A DNA stretch of 64,000 bases from Breviolum minutum Mf 1.05b.01 (GCA_000507305.1 DF239336.1:62001-126000); one strand, 5' to 3'; positions 21,559 to 36,600 are shown, numbered from the stretch's first letter. The notes: a model not told the origin generated them from the sequence alone. Program-made: numbers and translations.

Positions 21559-21660
21559 ACCCTTGGACCCCAAAACCATGAAAAAATGAGGGTTTTCAAC
21601 CCCCAAAATATGGGTTATAACCTCTAAAAATGAAGGGTTGTGGGTTCCCATTCCCATGGT
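21559..21660. mobile_element. MITE-like palindrome, family E
   Basis: ACCCCAAAACCATGAAAAA at the left and TTGTGGGTTCCCATTCCC at the right; core GGGTTATAACCTCTAAAAAT. Confidence 0.72.
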
Positions 21661-22599
21661 AAAGTGTATTATCCTGAACGACTTCTAGATATCTGGAAAC
21701 TATTTAATTGAAATCTGCTAATCGTGATATTAGATATCTGTCATACCTTCGAGGATTGATATGGTTTTGTCACTGGATTTTCCAAGGATTGGTTCATGTG
21801 GACATTTCTTGGCATTAGAACGTACTGCACCTTGTGGTCATCATACATAATTCTTTACACTGGATATATAGTATGGATATATCATGTTATATCCCTTTTG
21901 ACAAATGCAGCCCATGTATGTATTGTAAATGTTGATACCAAAAACATGACCCTTTACACGGCCCGCAACGCAGGTAAATGTATAGGTATACATATATCCC
22001 GAGTAACTCGCCAAGGCTGTCGACTACAGAAGTCGGACCCACCACCGTTGGTCTTGTGTCAAGACAGAGTGCTGCTGCTAAATGCCTTCTTTGACTTCAA
22101 GGGGGATTCTGTTTGGTGTTTCCCCAAATTTCTGGTATACCTTGCTTGAACAAATCCTCATGGTAAGGCTGGCAGACCGCACAAATCCAATCCATATCCA
22201 TCCTGTGATTCACCTTCTTTGTCCTTTGCTTTGTCTTCAGCCCACGACACAGGTGATTAAGATGTTACCAATCCAAACACTGCACTCATTGCTTTCAGGA
22301 CAAATCACACAAACATTATCATGCAGTTGAATTGATGTGATTCTGCTAATCTGGGTATTAAATCACCACTGAAGCTCAAATTCACATAATGTACCCTGGA
22401 AAAAAAACTACCTTTTAGTCGTTCATACGATTTGTGATGTGAGAAATGCTGCAAATTAAGCCTTGTTGGATTGGAACTGGGCTCGTCTCTTTTTCAATAT
22501 CCCGGTCCCTCACTTCTTTAGGTGACATGTAGCGACAATGTTGTGATAAAAAAAGACCAAAACACAACATCTAAAAAGCATTCAACAAAAAAACATTAT

Positions 22600-22706
22600 A
22601 TATCCCATAGGATCCATGTATGGCATATCTATACCTACATTTATCATAAAAAATCAACCATTCATGTAGGTAAATATACCAGTCCGATGGATCCTATGGG
22701 TATAAT
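22600..22706. mobile_element. MITE-like palindrome, family C
   Basis: Arms CCCATAGGATCCATGTATGG and GATGGATCCTATGGG, core with ACCTACATTTAT and TGTAGGTAAATATACCA. Confidence 0.8.
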
Positions 22707-23319
22707 ATAGCCGCTGTACAGCCGCCCAAAATCTCTTTTTCTCAACTTGCAAAACACTCATCTACGCCAAGTTCGACAGACGTTGAAGCCTATCACCTGA
22801 ATTCGGTCCCGGAGAGCAGTTTGGTGGAGGGATGGTTGATGTTTTCTTCTACATCATGTGATACATGGAGGTAACTATACCAATCTCATGGGTGTTGATT
22901 GGTCTTGTACTGTGCCATGTATTTTTGGGAACTATTTCGCTAAAAGCCCTTGCTAGCTGTAGTACTAACAGTGTCACCACCATTGCGTGAGAGAGTCCAT
23001 GAAGGGACAAAAAAACAAATGATGCAAGCAGTACTCATGCATGCACGTATATCATACATTCAAAATCTGCTTCTGCGTATTATCCAAAAAATCAAATAAA
23101 ATTGAGAATGGATAAGGGGATCCTTGCCAAAATTCACCAAATGATTGTTGAACTGTTGCAGGCCAGTAGCCCCTCCCCATTTGTCTTTTTTCCGTTTGGT
23201 GGTCTCAATTCAGTTGAATGCCATCAAGGATTTATATAATCATCTCTCCAAAGATCCAAGATGAGAAAAAAAATACAATGAAACTAACTAATACACTTTC
23301 CGAAACTAGCTGCCAGGAA

Positions 23320-23535
23320 TTACTTATATTTATATGCATACAAAACAAATCTGATGTATCCTGAACATGACACAAAAGAATGCAAATATATCAAACACAA
23401 ATGATTTGCTGTCAACACATCAACTAGAAAAACTTCTGTCTCTGGTCGTTTTTTAGGGAAGTCAAACATATTTGTTCGCCGAATCAAGTCACTTGGAATT
23501 CTGTTGGGAGCGAACATGACATCCGAAGAACTCAT
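23320..23535 (-). CDS. Candidate first exon of the ABCC gene
   Basis: An open frame with a true ATG in an AAAATGAG context, beginning MSSSDVMFAPNRIPSDLIRR. It is upstream of exon A1 on the same strand. No homology is recognised; it is placed here only by position and start codon, and the coding part probably ends well before 23320. Confidence 0.25.
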   Translation of the reverse strand: MSSSDVMFAPNRIPSDLIRRTNMFDFPKKRPETEVFLVDVLTANHLCLIYLHSFVSCSGYIRFVLYAYKYK

Positions 23536-24805
23536 TTTGGTCGAAAGTCCCCATGTTCAATAGGACATGTACATGTTACATGTTCATCGACTTCCCAACA
23601 TTTGGCTGGCCAAGCTCTCAAGAAAGTATTTTGTAAAACTTCATGGGGGCCAATTTTTTTTGGGAAAAAAAACACAATACAAATCGGGTCGCACCAACGG
23701 GATGTGTCCTGCAACCGCAGATGATGGCCATTCCCAACCTCCCATGACATCAACTTTTGCCAGGAGACCACCCCGAAGAGCAATCCCATGGCAATCCCAC
23801 GACCATTTTGAAGCACAGGGAACGTCCCAGTAGACCAGCGGTCCGACCGGCTGAGGCTCAGTGGCGCCTGCGGGTTGAAAATTAACCAACACTGAAATTC
23901 GCCTAGAAAAGGGATAACCCAAAAAGCATCATCCAAAAGCGGAACAGACTGTATGGTAAACCTTCGGTCCTTTGCAAAAAGGTAATATTGTTGAGTGGGT
24001 TAGGTCTACGACGTAATTTCGGAACTAAACGCAAAAAGGTCTAAGGTTCTAAGGCTACCTAAAAAAAAGCCATGTACAGCTGAATATATGCTGAATATGT
24101 CACTAAATCAACAATTAACTTTTGATATGCCTGTAAACATCTACCTTTTGGGCCCCTGCCAAAACACTGCAACAGTGTAGAATTGAAGGTTAATAGGCTT
24201 CCCGGTCATCAAACATGAATAGCTAACGGCTAACCCACTGTGAACCAGGGTTTTGGCAACCCCCGACCGATGTATCATCAACAAACAATCTCCGTTGCAC
24301 TCTTGTTTCTCTTGTTGCCGGTATCTAGGAGCTCTGCGTGCGACGCTTTTTTTTCAAGAATCAAGCAAAGGAAGCTGGTTTATCTGCTGCTCTTAAAAGA
24401 ATACCACCAAAGAAGACAGGGAGTGGTTGATATATAGCTTGGGCTAGCTCTTTTTAGAGATGATATCGCCAACATGGCAATTTGTAGAAACGCCGATTAT
24501 CAAATATGATATTCTGATTCTGATTCTGATCACATGCTTCAGACACAGTTGGGTCAAAGGATTGAAAACTGGAGCATCTACCTCTTGATTTTGGAGTCTT
24601 TTGGGGGATAAATGAACTTACTGTAAGAACCATACTTCAAGCGTTAATCTCTCAAAATATACCAAACGAGCATAAAAACCTTTAAGACCAAACAACCATG
24701 TCGCGTTTGGTTTTGGCCTTCTCTTTGAATCTGAACATAACTTGGAATCGGGATTTAGGGGTAGCTGGGCACTTCTGGGGAAAACATAAACATCGCAGGA
24801 TCATT

Positions 24806-24901
24806 ACCCATAGGATCCATGTATGATATAGTTACCTACATTTGGTTGATGTTTATAGTAAATGAAGGTACATATACCATACATGGATGGTATGGGGTAT
24901 A
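24806..24901. mobile_element. MITE-like palindrome, family C
   Basis: ACCCATAGGATCCATGTATG at the left, CATACATGGATGGTATGGGG at the right. Confidence 0.78.
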
Positions 24902-25650
24902 AAATAAGTCAATTGACTATATGGATGTCTTCTTAGGGGGTCGTATATGATAATATGTTTTCCCCCTTTTAGGCAGCCAGGGCAAGAACACTTCATGAAA
25001 GTTCAATATATTAGCCATACATGACATAAACTTGAACGAATTCTACCATGCTTCACAAACCCAAACAATCTGGACATGATTCTAGTCCCATGATTCCACT
25101 CTTTGATCCGAAAAGAAAAACAACACCTGTACTCACGACAAATGGTGAAGCCGCAACCCAGAAGGGGTACATGTAAGAACTGCTTTTGGTAGAAAAAAAA
25201 ATGACACACTTTTCATTTCTTTTGCAAGAAGAAAACCTTTACACTGAGCCTGACTCAGCCAAAAAAATTCGCTTGCAAAAATGGAAACATGGGATGATGG
25301 GATGGATCTGTTGACTCAGCTTCCCAGCTTTGTTTGGATTAGGGCTCTGCCGATGGGATTTCAATACGGCAGAGTTCTGAGCCGTTCTTTTTTTCAGGCT
25401 TTCGGGCCAGCGGAAAGAACGATGGGAAATGATGGGTAGTAAGTGAGAGTCAACATGTTGAAGACATAGTGGTACTGGAATATCTGGATAAGTACGACCT
25501 GCCTAGCTAAATTATTCGATGGCCGTTGCCTTGCCAGGGATCTGGTGAAAAAAAACTGCAAATCTCTTGTTTGATCCCTTATGAAGTGGAAATCCCACTC
25601 CAACCTTAAAAGATTGGTGGAAAACGATATGCTTTCCCTTTCAGGGCAGC

Positions 25651-25715
25651 TACCCTCCCTGAAACTAACATGGCACCTAAAAATGGATGGTTCGAATACT
25701 GGTTTCCTTTCAGGA
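25651..25715. mobile_element. MITE-like, family D, one half only
   Basis: TACCCTCCCTGAAACTAACA, GGCACCTAAAAATGGATGG and CTGGTTTCCTTT, but no right terminus. Confidence 0.6.
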
Positions 25716-26887
25716 TGAGTAGGAGTGTACCTCTTGTTGTTTCTGATGACAACCATGATGTTCTCAGAACACCGCCTACTGCGCCGGTCTCAGTCTACAG
25801 TTTCAGATATCACAAAATCTCCTCGAAGACTGGCCGGGGCAAACATCTCTGCTGTCAAGAAAACTGACAATATGACAATGTGTTGGCCGAAGTTGATCAT
25901 TTTTAGGCAAAACTTTTGTCCTCTGCTAAAGGTTGAACTTTTTGTGTCTTACATTTAAACTCCCACTAAACTCAATGGGGCCAAGGGTATATTATATAGG
26001 ACCTCCTGATTGATGACCTGCGAACAATTTCCCGTCCCTTCCGCAGCATTGGGATTTTTATGGATGACTGCTATCAAGGTGCAATGGTGTAATTAAGAAC
26101 GGCTTTGTTGCATTTCTTTGGAAGCCAATGTGATTGAAAAAAATCAGGGAACTTGGAGAAGACCCTGACAAAAACCTGATGGATAGGGATTTACCTGCAA
26201 CAAACAAAAACGCAGGGAAAACACACACATTCATTTTTTTCCATATTCCAAGTACCCGATTCTAATCTATCAGCAGATATACTTGTTATTGTAGTTCTGT
26301 GGCGAATCGCCCTATTTCAATGCTATGAGTAGAATCTTTCCAGGGGCCTAAGCAATGTGGAGCTCTGCAGCATTGAATCATGAACAGAAATAAAACACCT
26401 TAATGAACAGGTCACGATGCCTACTGTAAATTCCTTAAATAACATATAGATTCGATCTGATCTTGCTGTACCTTTCAGTGATGTGGGAACTGAAGCTCTT
26501 GAAATTCGCTGCTCGGGCAGTGCACTGCTAGCCATCCACAAATCCACGGCCCTTCCGTAACTGTATTGGTGCACCGCGCAGGGCGCGGGTGCATGCCAAC
26601 TCATTAACAGTCACCACTATCACTGTGGCATTGAACGGCACCGGTCACCCACAACCGGCCGTTGTGGAAAGTTTAGATGGCCGGACAAGGGAATATTCAG
26701 AGGTAAAGGTCATGGAAGATAGATGATCTTTGTTTGTGAGTTTGAGACCTTTATAATGGCTTATTATAATCCCATAAGTGGGTAGTATCATCCCCAAATA
26801 TCAGCAAATAACCAGGATTTTGGTCACATGAGTCATTTTGCACATGATCTTTTTTGGAGAAATTCATGCAGGTTCAGCCTAGAGCTG

Positions 26888-26963
26888 CTAGTGGGTTGTA
26901 ACCATCTGCCGGTTCCTGATGCCGTGGCCGTGGTTGTACTTCAAGCACAAGGGGAGGTTCTCC
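26888..26963 (-). CDS. Gene 2 exon 25 (stop codon)
   Basis: ENLPLCLKYNHGHGIRNRQM then VTTH and TAG. Acceptor CTCAG|GG in the phase left by exon 24. Further exons between 29.2 and 27.0 kb are possible, and the exon could instead splice out before the TAG (a GA or GC donor is available). Confidence 0.62.
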
Positions 26964-29366
26964 CTGAGACGACCCAAGGATTCCTATCCCGAAACATACT
27001 ATTTTGGAAGCTCAAGGTTTTCTTCTCAAAATGAGCTGAGAAACTCTAGTAACAAAATGAACTAAGAGTGTTCTTGGGGACATGATAGAGGATGCTATGA
27101 CTGCTGCATGGTCCTTACTTCTCTGAGAAAAATGAAAGTAATCCCACTCCTATTCTTCTCAATACTCACCCGGTCCAGGAAATAGAAACATTGCATTGCC
27201 AACCTCAAGATCAGTTTAGGATCACGTACAACCACTTCTTGTGAATGGATAAGAACTCGGAAGTGAGGCATTTTTGATATATATATATATGTATATAAAG
27301 AGAGAGAGAGAGAGAGAACGAACGTATATAGAAGGGATTTCTGAACGTGAAACGGCAAGAACAAATTACCTGGATCTCGATACCATGGAGCAACACAACA
27401 TTTAAGATGCACCAGCCAACCAGCCTCCGTTTAAGAAAAACAACAACTTACTATATCAATATCATCCATTCTTTCTGGAGGGAGGTATGTTTGGATATTC
27501 TTTGCTGAAAGAATATGAATATGGATGGTCATCAACTCAAAAGTACGGTTTACTACTAAGAGACGAGATGACTCCTACCAATCTAAGAAGCGCGATTGAA
27601 ACCTAAAGGTAGCTCCGTTCATCACTCCAATCATGGTTGAGAAGTATCAACAAAATCCCAAACAGCTTGGGTTGTTTACATTGCAGTGTTCAAAACCCTG
27701 ATGACATGCCATGACACTGATATACACGCTTGGTCAATAGGAATCCTTATAAAGGATTGTCATCCTGGCCAAACTATGTAGTATACATGTCCAGGGTTTG
27801 TTTCACTCACATATTTGGTTTCAGCAGTTGGGATGACTAAAACCCTATAAACAATGGGACGTGACATCAAACACACAGGATTCCGTCCACCTGTACTAAA
27901 AAATCCACCAGCAGCAAGTTGTCGTTGAAAGAAAACAAACATTTTTTTTAATGCAAACCTGGTAGGCTGGTTTGTTCTACTAAAGAAACGTCAACAACGA
28001 GGCAATCAAAAGTTGGTTGATACTGCTAGTAGTTCATAATTCCTGCACCATCTGGAATACATATAAAACCTTGTAATAATTTGTTGGGGATAATCCACCA
28101 ACCTATCTTTCTGAACCATCAACACTCGGCTTCTTTTGTTTTGGTTATTTGATATCAACACAAAAGAAACGTCATTTCAAAAGGAACAGATTCTCCCTTG
28201 TCGATGCTCCTGACTTTCACGGGAACAGTAGGGAAATTCATTTTATGCCTTTGATTTGATATATATATATACATACATATGAACATATATACATAAATAT
28301 AAATTCATGTAAATATTAATGCATGTATAGAAACTTGTACGATACACATATTATAATGGATTTCAAGTTGAGATCAATCCCCCTCCCAAAATGCTAGTCA
28401 CCAACAGGATTTGCCTTGAAGCTGGCTGACCAGGACCTAAGAAGGGCTGCCGAAGGAAGGGAAACATACACTTTTTATGACGCTTCTGCAAGGGGTTGAG
28501 AGAGGAAGGAAGGAAATGACAAAGAAATCTTTGCATAGACAATACGTACATGAATGTGTCTATTTGTGCGTATTCAGTGGGTGACTATTGGGTACCAAAA
28601 CATATTATGAGCGTAGAAAAAACCCGCGATCTCATCATCCCTTTGCATCAATCAACCAACCAAGGTCTTTTTTTGGTGGCTCCTGGGCCTTTTCAACTCT
28701 TCAACTGTTCACTCGCAGTTTTTTGTCCGACATCACCTGACATCACAAGACTTTCATGTCTATACAATCTATCAAACAACACAACCCGAAAGGTGTCAAT
28801 AATGGTTTTGACACCTGAACCGGAATTGGGGAGAACGTACTTAAAACCAACAAAGCAGAGGCCCGGTTGAAGTTTCGGCGGTATAAAAATTGGACATCTA
28901 TGAAAGTCCAGACCTGAATTTACTTGCGAATTTCTTTATTGAACAACTATCTTAAGGGGTGAATATATACCACTATGTACCGCTTGTTTGCTTAACTTCC
29001 CCAGGTACCATGATGACAATTATCACGACCCCAACGCTCTGAACTCGCCACCAAGAACTCACAAATCCCTTCTCCCACTGGTGGATTCTGGGTACATGAA
29101 ATAAAAAAAATACCCCAGTATCTTAAAGTGGATCTTTTCATTCATATGGGGAACGGTATGATTCTCAAGCACAGCCCATCCGAATCTAGTCTGGAAAGGG
29201 CGCCTCCATCCAGATGCATCTTCCATCTTGGGGGGCACCACATCCGCAGCATCCACGGCACTTGGGTCTTCCTAGCGCTACGAGTTGTTGATACAACAAA
29301 TTCTGAACCTGGTTCTTCAGACAAAGTCATGAGAAATACCAAAACCACAACCACAACAACAAGGAT

Positions 29367-29437
<71 letters not shown>

Positions 29438-32400
29438 ACCAAATTCAATTCCAACAATAGCCTGTCCCATGTCACCTCCTTGAGAAAGTCGTGAAGGCCC
29501 AAACGCTTCAGTAGTGGAGCACCTTGTTTCCGAAAATCCAACAGATTCATGATACGAGGTAGCAAGGTGATCCCGGACGATGGTATCCCTTGAGAAATCT
29601 CTGTTCCTTCGTTAGGTTGCACAGTGGGAAAGAGATCAGTTTTTTGTATGGTGTGCCCTAAGGTTTAAGGATAAGAAGCATGATTTTCAGGACAATGAGT
29701 ACAAGATCAACGAATCATCTTCTCTCCGCAGGTGATGTTGATCGCTTTTATCTTAGATCCCAAAACTGATGTCACTTCTGTGACAATTCTGTGACATTCT
29801 TTCTATGTACAAACCACTTGGCACTTAGCTACCCTCAGGGTTGATTGAAGATGATATTAAAAGCTGGGAGGAAGTAGATGCCCTCGTGACATCAAAAGGT
29901 ACCTCACAAAGATGGAAAAACAGGTGTCAAGTTTTTGACAGTCGAGCCTTCGGATACAATGTAGCTTTCCAAACAAATTTCCCACCCCCTAAAAAAGCAT
30001 AGATTTGATGCCCGGAAAAAGGGATATTCAAAAGAATATCTCCTTTGAACAAACCATCAGTTGTTTGGTATCTATGTCAAATTGAATTGTTCATGGTGGG
30101 AAAACTGAATTTCGACAGAAGGATGAGACCTTTCAAAACTTACAGGCCTTGGGGTGAGATCGGTGGCTTAGGTTTCTCCAAGTGTGGAAAACTCCGAAAA
30201 ACGGTAGGTAGGTAAACAACCATTTGAATTGTACAACCAGACCAACAGTTGGCAGTTTCATATCAACTGACATTTTGCTAGCATCAGAATCAGTATGATA
30301 CTTTGAATTTTTGATGCTACTGATGTTTCTCCAAATTTTGACAGGCCCTAAAATTCATACGTGTCTCAAACAAATCAGTTCACATTCAGTGTTTCACCAC
30401 TTTGTATAGGGTCAATGTAGAGTCTACTGGGGAGATTATGAATCAATCCACTGATTACCAACTCTTCCTGGTTCCATTGTCCCATGTCTTCCCACAAACA
30501 TCATCTTCTGCTTCTCAGCTTCGCACAGGAAACCAGGGAAGTGTTGAGCCCCTCCACCAGGACAGACATGTGTTCATCCAATTTACTAGCGATCTGCGTC
30601 AGCGTCGATCGTTGGAACCAGCCCGGTTGTTTGGGATCGAAAACACACAAAAACGGATAGAAGAAGATTGATGAGTTCAACTTCGAACTGGAGAGCTTTG
30701 ACAATCTTATTGTTTAGGGAAGTTATATTTCCAAAATGCGGGGAAAGAAAGATAAACACCAACTGCCACTGGCAGGGCTGGATTTTGCATCTAAACTTTA
30801 AACCGTTCTCAGTCGCCCAGGAATTTAACACATTCCTTTGTAAATCAACTTGTTTCAGAAGCCAATCCATGGATATCCTGTAGCTTGATATTCAAAAATT
30901 ATTCAGCATTTACACTCACAGTTCCTGGATCATCACCCCTAGCAGAAGAAAACAAACCAAACCCATCGCCTTTTCGCAAGCATATCTCTTCAAAACGTCT
31001 GCAAAGAGGTAGCTCAACGCATTTACGATGGCTGAGACGGACCAGTCCTCACGCGGCCCGTCGCAAAAAGGAAACATGGTTGGATTTAATGGTGGACTCT
31101 AGTTCAAAATAGTCCCATGTACACACTTGCTCCCAGCGAATATATGATATAAATAAGTGGCACCTGCATTGTACCTGTCAAATACTGTAAAAATATATAT
31201 GTGCGTATATAGATACTATAATTATGTATATATATATATATATTTGTTTCGTAGGTTCATGTTGCTTTTTTCTGCCTCCAAATTTCATGGGCTGCCAGTG
31301 GCCTCCAGGATAAACAAAAGAACAAACAAAAGACAGGACTGGATCAAATTAAATAGTACATTTCACCAAATTAGATAAGCATTCTTTAAAGTATGTAGGT
31401 ATACACCTTAGTTCTCCATCGTTCCATACTGCTCAAAGGCATGTCCTAACGATATGCATTTATCGCCCAACTCCTCTGGACTCCAAACGATACGTATCAA
31501 ATTCCCCTGGTGGTAGATTGCTTTTCGAAAGCCCAATGACATCTTCTCTGGGAGTTCTTTGGAGTTTGGATGTCTTTGGATGTTTCCAAAGGCTGAAACT
31601 TTGGTTGGATGCCTAAGGTTAAAGGTTGATTGGAGTCTCAAGGAGGTAAATATATGCCAAACCTTCACCATTCCATCAACCAAGTATCTGTTTCATGGAC
31701 CCACAAGTCCAAGCTTTCCTTAGAAGCATGAACAGGTGGATCAATGTGAAGACAACAAAAAATTGGAGGCTTCCTATTGAAGCAAAATCTGTAATTACAC
31801 CCCGGAAATTTAACATAGCCCCTAAAAAGAGGCAATCCCAAAAGGAAACTCATCTTCCAACCATCATTTTTCCAGGGGCTATGATAAATTTCGGGGGTGT
31901 AGTTGTTAGTGGCAATTTCCATGGTAACAAGGAACGAAAACTCTCCGGATTGGAGTGCCGATACAGTAGTGATTCGTCAGTTGATGGCTTCAACGCTTCG
32001 TAGTGAGGGTCTAAGCAACTTGTATTGAGGATGGTCACACCACCATTGATAGGGATATTTTATAATTGCTGTGTAAATTTTAATCCAACTATTGGGTCGA
32101 TGACCATCCCCTTACCAGGAACAAGCGGGGGGTTCGAGCCCAGCACATATAAATCAAGATGTGAATCCTCTCTATATAAAACTAACAGTTCGCCCCTAAA
32201 CATAGGCCATCCCCAAATAGGAAAGGCGCAAGTCTCCCCTTTCCACCAACTTTCAGGGTCTTTTGCTGTTAGTTTCAGGAAGGGTAATCCTCGCAAACTT
32301 CACAGGTGGCAGGTGGGAGCTTTGTCCAGCAACCCCAAGCTCGAGATACAAACCCAAATTTCACTTGGAGCTACGGAAGCCATGTGTTTCAAATGCGCTT

Positions 32401-33601
32401 TACCAAACAGAATCAGACGCAAATTTTCTGAGTGATTTTGATTGAGGCTAGTGACTACGAGCCTGTTTTTTTTTTCGCTCCTAATATGATGTGAAAATAA
32501 GCCAATGCTTTCCAGCGGAGCACAACCAAAAATGACATGGATCACATCAATTTTTGGTCCAACACACATCCAACTAGCTATTCGTTTCATCGTGCTTTCA
32601 GTGCTTTTCTCGCATTCAAACCACCCCAATCATACTGGCTATACCTTCTCACATGTAGTTGTGAAACTTACCACCATATCTTCAGCTTTGCAGACCTCAA
32701 AAATCAGCAAGGTGTATAACTTGTTGAGTCTCCTAGTTTGGGTCTCCTAAATGGCGAAGGGGAGTCTTCCGGTGGAACCTGAGGGTAGCTTGCTCCTGAA
32801 ACCATCTACATCATAGCAGGAGGCAAGGTCGCGAGTCAGGTTGTATGCATGGCCCAATGGCTCATTCGAAAAATTGGGTCATTTCAAACAACCAATGAGT
32901 TCTATGAAGTCCCAATGGTCAAATCCCAGAGGCATGAAACTGATCTGGGCCAAATTGTAGCCAGTCCCAAAACACAGAAATGGTTGGTCACTTTTGGCCA
33001 AATGGGCCCCATCTGCAGCACAATCCAATGTGTTTGTTTGTTTCTTTCAAAACTCACAAGCTGAAGGTTTCATAGAAAGCTTTCTGAAGGGTTCCAATCA
33101 AGGTTATAAGTTACTACACGCTCTGAAACAAACATGACACCGGGATACGCCAGGTGATTTCAACAACCCTTGGTTGATCGTCCCTTCGTTTTTACAAGGA
33201 GTGTTCCCAAGTTATAATCCAACTCTACCGAATTTGAAATTGGTTTAGTTGTAACCCACAGCTATTAACTATTCTTATCTACTAACCATATCATTAATAC
33301 TCAATTCCAACTGGACATGGTACAACAAGCGTTCTCCTGAACCAATGACCAAGGAGCCATCTGAATACGACGACTGCACATCACCAGTTGTGGGAGTGCT
33401 TCAGGACAGTCCTGATGCTTGGCAAGTCACCAGCAAATAAAGAAAAAGATGTTGCCACTGTCCGGGAGATGGACATGTTTTCAGATAGTAAGAAATGATA
33501 AAGCGATACTTCTGCGTTAAGACCAATTACACTAATTTGTGATGGTATTTCTGTCCAAAATCAATATCATGAATCATGATCACCATCACCATCACCATCA
33601 C

Positions 33602-33648
<47 letters not shown>

Positions 33649-36600
33649 GCATCATCGTTGACCATAACCATCAATCATTCATGCATTGAAAAAAAGAGTT
33701 GCTTGTCAGGTCAGTCTATGATAAACTTGATCATGAATATGTGGGCAATTTCTGTACCTGCCGGACCCAAAGCAAAATGACTTGGGGGGGGCACTTCCTT
33801 CTGAACTAGCTTTTGAGGTATTAATATGCCACCAAATGTCGCTATGATTTACTCGAAGATCCTGACTCTTGCAACTCATTTGTACAAATATCACTTCATA
33901 GTAAATAACACATGTCTCCGAAAAAAACATACTGATTTAGAAACCAAAAAATGCTGCAACATTTAACGATTGATTCCCTTATCCCATACCATCCATGTAT
34001 GGTATATGCACCTTCATTTAACATAAACATCAAACAAATGTAAGTAAATATACCATAGATCCTATGGGTATTGGAAAACTACCTGACTATCAGTGCGGAA
34101 GTTCCAAAAAAAAATCGAGTTCTGGAGCTCCAATTTTTTTGTTGTTCGATGCTCCAGCCCAAGAAACCATGAAATTCACCGAACATCAGTGCTGAGCAAC
34201 GTTCAAAACCCTTTGTGACATTCCATTATACTGATTGGTTTATATGGATCCTTATATTGGCATATTAGAATTCCCATATAATTGGGTAACTATACAACCA
34301 AGGTTAATTTCGTGGCTTAGGTGGTTTCAATTCCATCCATTTATAAAAAAAGAGTAAAATTGGATCATTTCCCCAAGGTTCGGGGTGAAAATTTAAAACA
34401 CATCTTTGAAACCACCACCCAGATATGAATGATTTAATTTTAGGGGGTTTGCCGTTCATGAACACGACTATGAATACAAAACTTCCGTTACCAAAGAAAC
34501 AACTTTACATGTGATCATATCTAGTCTTGCTAACTTCCACTTTGGGAGATCCTTAAATAGGTTCCACCAATCGATCGCACCCGTTTCTTGCAATATATAA
34601 CTATTAAACAATAAAGCATATAGACAGTGAAAGCATTCAAACTTTCAGATACTCTCCAAGAAAAAAGACAAACACCTTGGTAACCACACCCGTTTTTTTT
34701 TAGACACCAAGGAGCAGGGCGCTGCCAACGAAAAGCCAAGTCCAACGACATCCGTTCGGCTTTGGCATCGGCGATGCACTCCTCAGTTTGGACCAAAGGG
34801 CCGACCGTGGTGGAAGGGATGCCGCGTGTTTTTTTTTTAAGTTTTCATTGGAACAAAAACCAACAAATATCAACTGTAGCTTTAATTTGGTATGCGATAC
34901 ATGGCTTAACAACAAATCAGGGTTACCAGGGTGATCATTCTCAGCATGAAGTGATGAATCATACTGCAGTCATCCTGCAAATTTTGAAACACATCCGGAA
35001 ACTTAGGGGACTATAATAGATAGCAAGTAGCATATAATAGTACATGTCTGTGTCTAATGCAGTCTATGTGTGTACGTCTGCATATATATGGTCTGGATCC
35101 CTACCAGGAACAGTGGCAAATGAAGTTTTGTGGCTCGGGATACCCTACTACAAACATAATCATTCTGTTGGCGACTCTTACTGGGCGGGGTGCCATACCC
35201 ATGTTATATATACCATAAAAAAAAACACAATTTCTCTAGGTTCCCAACAAACAAAAATGCTACAAATCCCTTAGGAAAAACCTGAAAACTGCCAAACATT
35301 TTTTCCCATTTCTTCCCTTTCAAACACCAAGTTTCGGCTCTCATGAGTGACTCGGGGCACACGATGACTTTCAACTCGTAAAAATGGGCACCTGAAAAAA
35401 ACATCGTCGGGCGGACATCGTGGATGTCGGGGTCGGGTCAGGCCTATTTAAGGTGAGGCTTGGGGGGGGATGGTGGATGATGACATCAGGTGATTCAAGT
35501 ATAGTTGGAGATGTTTCTGGCCAAATGGAAAAATATTTCACCAACCTAGATTTGCCTGAAATAAGCAAAAATTTCTACAAAAACCACCATTTGGGGTGAG
35601 GTCGTGTGAGGTCGCTATAATTTGACCAGATGTTTATGTGAGATGTTGATTCGATATGCTTTTAATATAACTACTTGTTTTTGCTTCAAAAAGTTGGAGA
35701 CGACAAATTGCTGGAGGAGAATCGTCATATCCGCCCCCTATGACGCAACACGGTGAACCATTGGAATCAGAATACGCCCCTTTCAAACTTCAAACTGCCA
35801 GAAGTGCCAGGCACTTTTGGTTCAACTAATCCAAATACAGCAAATATGCATATTTTTCATGTATGTAATTGTAAAATCTATAAAATATAATAAAATGTAT
35901 TACATACATGTGTCAAACCTCCTTGGACGCATGACCCTCCAAATAGCTTTGATTGATAACAATCCCTTCCTTTTTGAACCACTTCAGATGCTAAACAAAA
36001 GCACTGCAATGCATGCAATTCATGTAATCAGAATCATATAAACTTGCGTGCATGACTTTGGAAAATCAACAGTATCAAAATAATCAAAATAAAATTCAGA
36101 GAAAATTGTGTACCCAAAAGCATCCAAGGGTTTACTATACTATATATACTATGTTCCCCTTAAACATCCCAAAACCAGGTGAATGACCATCACCTTTATG
36201 TAATTCAAAGCCCTATAATGGTCATTTTCAAAAAAACTCTCCCCAAACAAGGGGGACATTCATCCCATTCATCCCATGTTATCTACAAAAAAAGCTGATA
36301 TAAGATTTGCCATGGCCAACCTCCAACCCCACCTACCAGCTGCACCAAGGTGCTAATGTCCCATGCTGAAATCCGTAGCACTTCATCCGAAGCGGAACCC
36401 AGATCGTTCAAAGTCACTCGGACCTTACAAATTCCTACCATGGGAACCCAAAACCTTCATTTTTAGGGGTTATAACCCATATATTGGGGGTGAAAAACCT
36501 TCAAATTTCATGGTTTTGGGTTCCCATGGTACCATGTAAAAGCCGCAATTCTTCATGCTTTGGAGGGTTAAGTATATATATTCCTCCCTGAAACTAATAA

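Larger units (their letters stand above)
20501..26887. other. Spacer between the ABCC gene and gene 2, with possible first exons
   Basis: No convincing chain of exons. It holds MITE copies (families A, C, D, E). Possible minus-strand coding bits: an ATG-led frame at 23535 (MSSSDVMFAPNRIPSDLIRR); a frame near 23.8 kb with GIAMGLLFGVVSWQKL; and a short frame near 25.84 kb (MFAPASLRGDFVISETVD). Any of these could supply the ABCC N-terminus. No promoter motif was recognised. Confidence 0.4.
31474..34736 (-). other. Longest intron of gene 2
   Basis: About 3.3 kb with no supported exon. It contains two family-D MITEs (31.8 and 32.2 kb), an ATC microsatellite at 33.6 kb, and family-C and family-A copies at 34.0 and 34.3 kb. 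Confidence 0.6.

Noticed and set aside
29317-29460. Poly-Cys (minus) and poly-Thr (plus) frames
   Set aside because: Read-through of the (AAC)n tract; only the part before the GT donor at 29476 on the minus strand is coding.
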